The notes beneath the pieces were generated by a model. That model was not told the origin of the DNA, did no database searches, and worked only from the letters and a program-made list of their open reading frames with translations. A stretch of 64,000 bases of DNA from Artemisia argyi (lineage: Eukaryota > Streptophyta > Magnoliopsida > Asterales > Asteraceae): NCBI GenBank assembly GCA_030686995.1, contig CM060703.1, positions 111,320,361-111,384,360 of the forward strand. The letters are read 5' to 3'. Every line of letters begins with the position of its first letter. Positions within the stretch are counted from its first letter, which is position 1. The position numbers and the translations under genes are program-made. This document shows, piece after piece, positions 56,846 through 64,000 of this stretch.

Positions 56846-58255
56846 AGATGCGTAGGGATTGCACCAGGCTTTACCTCTCAAGGGATCTTATGAAGCTTAC
56901 AACCCCACCAGGCAGTGTACCTGATCGATGTAGTATAGTATAATGACAAGTACCGGGGGATTGATCGTTCAGCTAGGAATAGTGTCGCTAGGATTAGAAA
57001 ACCTAAAGACTAGGTCTAGAGATGAGGGATGATTCTTTTTTATATTTTTATATTTTTAGGAAAGCAAGTAAAAATCTTGGGTTTGAAGGATTTGGGCGGA
57101 ATTAGTTGCTAGTCAACTAACCCAATACTAAGATGCAATCAAAATAAAATACTAGAAATGAAATTAAACTAAGGTTGTGAGCAATATATGGGAGAAATGT
57201 GTTTACTTAGATTTCACTACTCCCTAGATATCTTTTACACGTTAATTACTTGTTAGAGTTGCGTGGATGACGGATTGTATTCCTTAATACCATTCATGGG
57301 GTGGCGTACTTACTTCCCCAATCCTATGAGTGCCTACTTCACTCCTATGTCGAGCCGGCTAAGAAGCTCCTAACATGGGATCATTAGAATTTACTCATGC
57401 ATTAAATACAACCAATAAAACCTAGTACACATCGGTTCATGTTTCCTAAGACGTTCAAGCATGTTACACAATGGAGATCTGCCAGTTTTCTTAAGCCTAA
57501 CATTGAAATCATTCCTCCAATACAACCATAAACAAGTAATCAACACATAATTAACGTCTAGGTTTCATTAGATCTAAGCAAACACAAGATAAATCTAGCC
57601 TAACATGATGAAATCAAGACAAGCACAAGATATAGACAACCAACACATAGACATATTGATTGAATTAAGAGAAGACTTATCTTAATAGCGCATGAAAGGA
57701 TTCAAGGGGTGAAAACCCTTGAATTTACTGTAAAATACGAGCTAGGGTTCACAAAGTTCGGCCCTAGGGTTTCTCGACATAAGTTCCTCTCTAATGAATG
57801 AAAAATAGAAAACTATATATAGATTTTAGAAGGTGACGACGTCATGAACAAATCTCTGACACCGTCATCTCACCGCCAAATAGTTCCTCGGACTGCCTAG
57901 ATCTGGGTCTGACGCCGTCATGTATACTCCTTATGCAGGCCGTCACAAAATTAACTCTTGACGCCCTTCTTGTGATGCCTTCAGGTTTGTACTGGGTCGT
58001 CATGGTTTTTACTCTTGACGCCGTCATGAATTTCCTCTTGATGCCGTCAGGTACTGTTCTCAGCATGGAAAATTAAGTCTTTGGCGTTTTCTTCACTTTT
58101 ATGCTCCAAAAACGTCCGAATTGCTTCCTTTTCCAGATTTCACTCCCAAAGTACCTAAAATCACAAAAGGAACGATTTAGGGTAATATTTGATCAAATAA
58201 ACTCAATTCCAGGCTTAAATGACCCCCTAAAAGTGGTTCATTTTTCGCCTCATCA
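56846..58255 (-). repeat. Element E right (5') LTR (1,410 bp)
   Basis: Starts AGATGCG where the partner has TGATGCG, so the outer T is mutated. TATA CTATATATAG at 57813-57822, TGACG/CGTCA array 57832-58056. Ends CGCCTCATCA then ATATC. Confidence 0.92.
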
Positions 58256-58260
58256 ATATC

Positions 58261-59739
58261 TTCTTGTACTTTATCCCACATAGCTTTTACTTCTGGATAC
58301 ATTTGTTTATGTAAATTCTTGTATCCTTTTCTTCTCAAGAAACTTATCATCCAGTTCCTTTCCTGAGCTTTGGTCATTGGCTTCTTTGTAATTGGCCTAC
58401 TAACTTCTTCCAAATACTCAGCATCATATTCAGCTTGTTGCTTTCTAGCAAGCTCTAAATCTTCTGCAATCTCTAACTCTCTAATCTGTGCAAGAGAAAA
58501 TTTCTTCTTTTTCTTCTTAGTATCTTTCTGAACCATTATCCTTTTACCTTTATCTTTAGGATCCAACTCTTCAGATTCAGAAGCACTTTCAACATCTTTT
58601 TGTGCAGGCTCAGAAATATGTATTCCTCCAGTAGGTCTCCTCAAATTCATCATAACTTGAGCAATTGTTTCATCATCACTTGTAGTATGTACTCTTGCTT
58701 CTTCTTTTTGTACAAGAGTAGAAGGACCAGCTTCATCTGCATAATTCATTGTAGAAGGTCCAGCTGCAGTGACTTCACTTTCATCAATATTCCTGGAAAA
58801 AGTACTTTGCTCAGCAGTACCTTGCAGACTTGTGTTTTCTGCAGCAGTACTTTGAACATCAACACTTTGAATGTTCTGTGCATCTACATCCTGCTTAACA
58901 TTTTCTTGCTCATCTTCTTTTTGCTCAGTATCTTTTTGCTCATTCTCTTTCTCTTGTGCAATATTCTCATCTTCTTGTGCAATATTCATATCCTCTTCAA
59001 TAAAGCTTTCTGGTACAAGAGTCTTTGGACTTTCTGGATATTGCCACAAATGAGCATCTTCTGAATATTTAACTTCAGCATCATCTTTATCCAAATTCTC
59101 ATCTTGATTCCTCCCCAATTTGGTAAATGATGACCTCCTATGCTTCCTCTTGGATTTAGAAGACTTCTTTGAAGATTTGGACTTTTGCTTTTGAGACTTC
59201 TTCTTTTCTTTCACATAAAGCCTAAAATTATGAACAAGAGGCCAAACAAATTTCTTCAACCTTCTGAACTTCTTCCTTAGCTTCTTGATTTCTTCAGCTT
59301 GAGCATTAACAATTGTTTTCATCTTCTCCAATTCCTTAGCTAAATCAGAAGTACTCTCAACACCTTCAATTCCCTCATCTCCTCCAGGTGTTTGAAGCCC
59401 ACCTGTGGAAGTATAATCATTGGGAGTAGGTACCTTTGAGTCCTCTAAAGCAGTACCTTTAGAAGAAGTACTTTGTGGAGAAGTACCTTGAGCAGAAACA
59501 GATGTATCCAAGGAAGCTGTCACTGAGGGAGTCCTTTCACTTGAAGCAACATGCTGAGGGGAAACAATGGGTGGTGTTGGGGTATGTACTGAAGCAGAAT
59601 GCTCAGCAAAATCTGATTGATCATCATTATGAGAATGTGCAGAACCACTATTGTCTTCTTCATCCCTAAAAGCTTGAGCTACCTCTAACATATAAGCATT
59701 AAGAGGTGTATTCCTACCTGAAAAATTAACTCCCTTCAA
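58261..59739 (-). pseudogene. Element G third ORF, middle part
   Basis: About 490 codons from the frame change at about 59730 to the insertion of element E (codons past 58256 belong to E's LTR). Ser/Thr/Gln-rich linker with repeated QSTA/QGT words encoded by CAAAGTACT-like sequence. A coiled coil at about 59340-59220 (LAKELEKMKTIVNAQAEEIK, KKLRKKFRRLKKF), a Lys/Ser-rich basic run at about 59210-59120, an acidic Gln/Glu/Asn-rich section, then a Lys-rich helix (KRIMVQKDTKKKKKKFSLAQ). Continues at 41560. Function unknown. Confidence 0.75.
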
Positions 59740-60271
59740 GGATCATGTATGAGAAATTGAAAGGTTGATTTATAATAAGACCAACAAAAGCAGAAGCTAT
59801 GGAATGACTAAAATGATCCCAAGCAGTACTTTTGGGACTCAAACAATGAAGCAAAACATGAATAAGAAATTTCCAATGAGGACTAACCATAGCCTTCTGA
59901 AAAGTAAGCTTATTCAAAGGACCTTCATACCCAATGTCTCTGAGTGTGTTCCAAATCTCTTGTTTTCCAAACAAAGCAGAGCCTTCTTCATCATCAAATA
60001 ACAGAGCCTCTCTGATTGAAGCTTCTGTAACACGAATAGCCCTCCCAGCAACGGTAGCAGTAATAATATCCTCTCCATCTTCAACCTGTGACCTTGCTGT
60101 ATCCCAAAAAGCTTGAATCCAAGGTCCAATAATCTCTGGGTTAACTAGGATTGAGTAACAGATGTTGGTTCCAGTGAGAAAGTCAATAATACCATGAAAG
60201 TCAAGGTTATCTTCTGTTTTCTCAAGGTTTGCTATAATGTTGTGTTTGGTGTTGGTGCGTCGATTTGCCAT
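59726..60271 (-). pseudogene. Element G third ORF, N-terminal domain
   Basis: ATG at 60269-60271, 181 codons to a stop caused by a one-base frame change near 59730; the protein continues in the preceding entry. The compact domain has LDFHGIIDFLTGTNICYSIL, PWIQAFWDTA, VTEASIREALLFDDEEG, HWKFLIHVLLHCLSPKSTAW and FNFSYMIL. It matches in layout the N-domain of element B's third ORF (YRDVVKFL, LREFWYIA) and a domain seen very often in Asteraceae repeats. No signal peptide or membrane helix. Confidence 0.8.
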
Positions 60272-60375
60272 GGTGATTAGGGTTAGAGTGAGAAAAGTGA
60301 TGATCGATGTAAAGTAGGTATGAGTTTAAATAACAGGAAAGGTGAATAAGGTAAATAAAAGGAAAATATATGAGG

Positions 60376-60384
60376 TTTTATATA
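60376..60384 (-). promoter_or_regulatory. Internal TATA box before element G third ORF
   Basis: Minus strand TATATAAAA in CCTTATATAAAACCTC, about 105 bases before the ATG, followed by a C/T-rich leader with CTCACTCTAACCC. Activity inferred from sequence only. Confidence 0.55.
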
Positions 60385-60759
60385 AGGATAAGATACAAAA
60401 AATCATGGTTAATTAATAACTTTATCGTTATTTTTGGAAGTAATTATCTCCATATCTTTCGAAAGTTTGTTAGCCGCAAATCTGACCGTTGGAACAGTAT
60501 CTGACACGTCAGCGTACCCTTTAATAACACCAAGCAGTACGTTCCATATAATATGGAGCAGTACCTTCCGTTATAATCTCACACAGTATGTTGACCAAAG
60601 TACTTTCCCAAAAAAAATCTTGAATGTTGACCACTTGACCAAAATATCTTTGAAAGTCAACCATGATTAATGACTATCTCCCCATATTAAATCCCAAAGC
60701 TACCATGGTAAGTGAATATCAATATACTTCATTAAATGCCTTTTTACTTTTAGTTTGCT

Positions 60760-60767
60760 TATAAAAG
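60760..60767 (+). promoter_or_regulatory. TATA box of the antisense gene in element G
   Basis: TATAAAAG in GCTTATAAAAGCAAC, 77 bases before the ATG at 60837 and pointing away from the third-ORF promoter; the two TATA boxes are about 375 bases apart. Confidence 0.55.
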
Positions 60768-60836
60768 CAACTTTACTATCGACAACTTGAAATCACCATA
60801 TCTTTCTTTAGCATAACACAAAAACTAACAAGCACA

Positions 60837-61292
60837 ATGAGTCACATTCCAATTTTCAACATCTCTTCAGACTCAGATGGCACCACAGATTCGGAGTTAA
60901 GTTACTACTCTGATTCTGAGTTTGAAGATCCAGGATGGTTAGACTATTTTCCTCCTCATGTTCAATGGATGGGACTCCAAGAATCTTCCTCAGCAATAAG
61001 TGCTGCCAACTCTACCATAACTGAAGCAGGTAGTACTACCAACAAAAAGCCCAAGAAGAAGAAAGCTGTCCCTGGTTCATCTTTGGCTAATGAGCTTCTA
61101 CAAGCTTTGACTCAAGCCCTGGAATCAGCAATTCAGAACATGAAGTGGCCTGCTCCAAGGAAAGAGAGACCTCCCAAACAGGTTCTTGGCTTGGCTTGCC
61201 CAAGAAAGCAGGCTTCTTTTGATGACAAGAGAAAAACTGCTCAAAAGGGAAAGCATAACTATGAGGGCAAGGGAAAAAGGCCTATGGAGTAG
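60837..61292 (+). CDS. Antisense ORF in element G (unknown function)
   Basis: 151 codons on the strand opposite to all other coding of element G, between the pol stop and the third ORF. ATG in AGCACAATGAGT, a fair plant start context. Residues 9-34 are acidic and Ser/Tyr-rich (SSDSDG, YYSDSEFED). Residues 69-76 (NKKPKKKK) look like a nuclear localisation signal. 81-102 can form an amphipathic helix (LANELLQALTQALESAI). The tail is Lys/Arg-rich. I do not recognise a family. The gene-like setting (TATA 77 bases upstream, T/G-rich 3' region, AATAAA at 61413) supports a real transcription unit. Antisense ORFs are known in some plant gypsy elements; I know of none in Sireviruses. Confidence 0.6.
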   Translation: MSHIPIFNISSDSDGTTDSELSYYSDSEFEDPGWLDYFPPHVQWMGLQESSSAISAANSTITEAGSTTNKKPKKKKAVPGSSLANELLQALTQALESAIQNMKWPAPRKERPPKQVLGLACPRKQASFDDKRKTAQKGKHNYEGKGKRPME

Positions 61293-61412
61293 GTGTGTGA
61301 AGCTTGGTGGTAGTCTGTGGTAGTTGTTTGTTTGGTTTGTCTTGTCTTTTCTGTGTCTGAGTCTGTATCTTGATAACAACAATGGTGATGTATGAATCCT
61401 CTTTAAATGATG

Positions 61413-61418
61413 AATAAA
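61413..61418 (+). terminator. Poly(A) signal of the antisense gene
   Basis: AATAAA 121 bases after the stop codon, preceded by a long T/G-rich tract (61315-61365, with TTGTTTGTTTGG), the usual far-upstream element type in plants. Confidence 0.5.
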
Positions 61419-61501
61419 AACTTTTCCTTTGTATGATACATGTAGCCTCCCCTCAAATAATGACTAATTAATAACTACTAATGCCTCCCCTCAAAAATAG
61501 C

Positions 61502-64000
61502 TTACATATTAATCATGCCAATACTCACAACCAAAAAGGTAAATCTTGAAGCATCAAATCCCTTTGTGAGTAGATCTGCTACATTATCATCAGTATGAAC
61601 TTTAACCACATTGATAAGCCTTTGTTCATAGCAATCTCTTATAAAGTGATGTCTAATCTGAATGTGTTTGGTCTTGGAATGATATACTGGATTCTTGACT
61701 ATACAGATAGTACTCTCATTATCAATGTTGATAGGAGTATTCTTGAAATTGAATCCATAATCCAAAAGCTGATTCTGCAACCAAAGTACTTGTGCACAAC
61801 AACTTGCAGCAGCTACATACTCTGCTTCAGTGGAAGAAGTTGCTGCAATTGTTTGCTTCTTACATTTCCATGACACTAATCTGCTTCCAAGGTACTGGCA
61901 TCCTCCAGTTGTGGATCTTCTGTCATAGTTATCTCCAGCATAGTCACTGTTTGAGAAAGCTTGGAGATGGAAAGGTGAATCTCTAGGATACCATAAGCCT
62001 AGCTTAGGTTGTTGCCTAAGATACCTGAAAATGCTCTTGACAGCATTCAAGTGAGATACCTTTGGATTAACTTGATGTCTTGCACATAGACATACAGCAA
62101 AAGTTATATCAGGTCTTGATGCAGTTAAATACATGAGACATCCAATCATAGACCTGTATAGTGTGACATCAACATCTTCTCCATCTTCATCTTTTCCCAA
62201 AGGTTTGTTAGTATCCACTGGTGTAGATGTAGGCTTAACAGTTGTGAAATTGAATCTCTTAAGGATATCTGCAACATACTTATCTTGACAAATATAAATT
62301 CCACTGCTTGACTGTTGCACTTGAAGTCCCAAGAAGAATGTTAATTCTCCCATTGAACTCATCTGAAACTCTTTCTGCATAAGATCTTCAAATTCCTTCA
62401 CCATAGATTGCTTAGTAGCACCAAAAATAATATCATCTACATACACTTGAACAAGCATGATATCCTTCTTATCTCTCTTGATAAACAAAGTCTTGTTAAT
62501 AGCTCCTCTTCTATAACCATGTTGTAGTAGAAAATTGGAAAGTCTTTCATACCATGCTCTTGGAGCTTGATGAAGGCTATATAGAGCCTTGATTACCTTA
62601 TAGACTTTGTTTGGGTGTGCAGGGTCTTCAAAACCAGGAGGCTGTTTGACATAAACTTCTTCTGTGATTTTACCATAAAGAAAAGCACTTTTAACATCCA
62701 TCTGATATACAGGGAATCCCATATAAGATGCAAAAGCCAAAAATAGCCTGATGGCTTCAAGCCTTGCCACAGGAGCAAAAACTTCATCATAGTCTACTCC
62801 TTCTTCCTGTCTGTATCCTTGAGCCACTAACCTTGCCTTATTCTTAATAACATTCCCTCTTTCATCTCTTTTTACCCTGAAGACCCATTTAGTTCCAATA
62901 AGTTTCTTTCCATCAGGTAAATCACATAATACCAAAACTTTTTGAAGCTTAAACAGTAGGAGTTCTTCTTGCACAGCTTCTACCCAAATTTCCTTGGCTA
63001 ATGCTTGTTTGATATTTTTGGACTCTTCCTGAGATAGAAAACAAGCAAATAAACACAGCTTCTGATCCTTGTGATTCACCCTGTTTTGCTTGTAGATAAA
63101 ACTAAGTAAAGAAGTATGTTGTTGAGACATATTCTTAGCCTTAGTCCTTGTGAGCACCCCTGAAGCTGAGGGTCCAATTATGTTGGTAACAGGATGAGTT
63201 TTTTGAATTCTGAGAGTAGGAGTTGGTGAGACTTCAAGATTATCTTCCAAATTAGTTATATCAGGATCTTCATTAGAATCTGAGAAAATGCCTTCTTGAT
63301 CCAATTCATCATCAGTGTCTTCTAAAGCAATCTTGTTTGGATCATCAGTATCTTCTAAGTCAGGCATATTCGAATCATTAACATCATCAGTATTTATCCA
63401 ATTTGAAGTATTTAAAGGTTTAAAAGTACTTTCAAATGGATTAGCAGTACTTTGGGGTAAAGTACTGGCTATTTCTTTTGCCTTCTTCTTTTTTGCTTCA
63501 TAAGCTCTCCTTTGTTCATCTTCATAAGACTTAGCCATTGTTTTTTGAAAAAGCATCCTTGACAGTTCATCTTGAATGGCTTGATCTTCATTAGATACTG
63601 GTTTTTGTGGTGGAACAGTACTTTGAGGATCAACAGTACTGTTAGGTTTAGCAGTACCTTGAGGCTCAGAAGTACTCTTCTTCTCATCATTGGCATTATC
63701 CTTTGGCTCATCTTCAGATCTTAAATTAACATCATGAACAATGTACTGTGCTTCTTCTTCAGTGGGAGCAGCTTGATTTTCTTCTCTTACAGGTACATAA
63801 TTCATTGATGAAGACATTAAATCAAGATCAAACATCAAATCAAGACCTTTACCTTTAGAATTCTCTTGTTGTTCCAGAAAATCAACATGAAGACATTCTT
63901 GAACCTTTTTGGTAGCCCTGTTGTACACTCTGAATCCTTTGCTATTGGTACAATATCCCAATAAATATCCTTCATCTGACTTCCCATCAAATTTGCCCAA
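61502..64000 (-). CDS. pol: Element G pol C-terminal part: integrase tail, RT, RNase H (partial)
   Basis: 832 codons open to the right edge, ending at a stop at 61502. Residues 1-40 are the integrase C-terminus ([15 protein letters not shown]). An acidic linker of about 280 residues carries QSTA/QGT words. RT about 330-590: [35 protein letters not shown] (20 residues at most shown), [11 protein letters not shown], catalytic YVDD at 520-523, [14 protein letters not shown]. RNase H about 640-810 with [32 protein letters not shown] and NVADLLTKG. No stop or frame change. A few residues differ from the usual (ALYSLHQAP, not ALYGLHQAP). Confidence 0.93.
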   Translation of the reverse strand: MGKFDGKSDEGYLLGYCTNSKGFRVYNRATKKVQECLHVDFLEQQENSKGKGLDLMFDLDLMSSSMNYVPVREENQAAPTEEEAQYIVHDVNLRSEDEPKDNANDEKKSTSEPQGTAKPNSTVDPQSTVPPQKPVSNEDQAIQDELSRMLFQKTMAKSYEDEQRRAYEAKKKKAKEIASTLPQSTANPFESTFKPLNTSNWINTDDVNDSNMPDLEDTDDPNKIALEDTDDELDQEGIFSDSNEDPDITNLEDNLEVSPTPTLRIQKTHPVTNIIGPSASGVLTRTKAKNMSQQHTSLLSFIYKQNRVNHKDQKLCLFACFLSQEESKNIKQALAKEIWVEAVQEELLLFKLQKVLVLCDLPDGKKLIGTKWVFRVKRDERGNVIKNKARLVAQGYRQEEGVDYDEVFAPVARLEAIRLFLAFASYMGFPVYQMDVKSAFLYGKITEEVYVKQPPGFEDPAHPNKVYKVIKALYSLHQAPRAWYERLSNFLLQHGYRRGAINKTLFIKRDKKDIMLVQVYVDDIIFGATKQSMVKEFEDLMQKEFQMSSMGELTFFLGLQVQQSSSGIYICQDKYVADILKRFNFTTVKPTSTPVDTNKPLGKDEDGEDVDVTLYRSMIGCLMYLTASRPDITFAVCLCARHQVNPKVSHLNAVKSIFRYLRQQPKLGLWYPRDSPFHLQAFSNSDYAGDNYDRRSTTGGCQYLGSRLVSWKCKKQTIAATSSTEAEYVAAASCCAQVLWLQNQLLDYGFNFKNTPINIDNESTICIVKNPVYHSKTKHIQIRHHFIRDCYEQRLINVVKVHTDDNVADLLTKGFDASRFTFLVVSIGMINM

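Larger units (their letters stand above)
41566..58255 (-). mobile_element. Element E: non-autonomous D-family gypsy element, split by element H
   Basis: Minus strand, flanked by ATATC. LTRs 41566-42986 and 56846-58255; internal region 42987-44551 plus 54901-56845 (about 3.5 kb without H). Primer site at 56821-56839. It codes for one protease-like ORF only. The non-coding internal sequence matches D and F. It sits in the third ORF of element G. Confidence 0.92.
39599..64000 (-). mobile_element. Element G: Sirevirus (Ty1/copia), 3' part, split by element E
   Basis: Minus strand. Read leftward from the right edge: integrase C-terminus, RT and RNase H (64000-61502), a 1.2 kb spacer with an antisense ORF, the third ORF (60271-58261, resuming 41560-40837 after element E), the polypurine tract 40123-40138 and the 3' LTR 39599-40122. 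Its 5' LTR, gag, protease and integrase core lie outside. Element E inserted with duplication of ATATC (41561-41565 and 58256-58260); across that point the third ORF is in phase. G inserted into the 3' LTR of F. Confidence 0.92.

Noticed and set aside
60837..61292. Antisense ORF as a mere shadow of a coding frame
   Set aside because: The opposite strand has no long frame here; it is spacer between pol and the third ORF, so the ORF is not explained as a shadow.

Overview
The window is a stretch of plant nuclear heterochromatin made entirely of LTR retrotransposons; I see no host gene, tRNA, rRNA or CRISPR array. It is eudicot DNA. I infer Asteraceae (daisy family), because the Tekay leader ORF, the protease-like ORF at 55786-56682 and the third ORFs of the two Sireviruses resemble proteins I know mainly from Asteraceae genomes. 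That is from memory; no search was run.

Eight elements, named A-H here, are nested in one another. The oldest visible host is F (+ strand, 36702-39598, 3' half only), an Athila/Tat-like gypsy element. D (- strand, same LTR family) sits in the coding part of F, with its right LTR at 35275-36701. The left LTR of D (4430-5175 plus 29987-30634) was hit twice. Copia element A (- strand, 1-4429, truncated by the window) lies next to the duplicated bases GAATC. Sirevirus B (+ strand, 5176-29986) is flanked by ATATT duplications. B was then split inside pol by C, a very young Tekay/Del chromovirus (- strand, 10289-22503, GTATC duplications, two LTRs of about 3.0 kb). On the right, Sirevirus G (- strand, 39599 to beyond 64000) entered the 3' LTR of F. 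G was split inside its third ORF by E (- strand, 41566-58255, ATATC duplications), a second D-family element. E was split by H (+ strand, 44552-54895, CCTCC duplications), a large non-coding derivative with LTRs of about 3.95 kb.

Coding state. C keeps leader, gag-protease and pol ORFs, with one frame change between protease and RT. G keeps an open pol. B carries stops in gag and pol and one frame change in its third ORF. A, D, E and F are degraded or non-autonomous, and H codes for nothing I can recognise.

The most unusual signals are these. G has an LTR that is one full-length palindrome with the TATA box at its centre. G also carries an antisense gene with its own TATA box and poly(A) signal between pol and the third ORF. 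The third ORFs of both B and G have their own TATA boxes. A tandem pre-PPT module is shared by copia element G and gypsy-type element H. The D/E/F LTRs carry dense arrays of TGACG/CGTCA just upstream of the TATA box. D, E and F have interchangeable coding modules inside one shared non-coding frame. Each copia element has its own short word repeated in both its LTR and its coding linkers.
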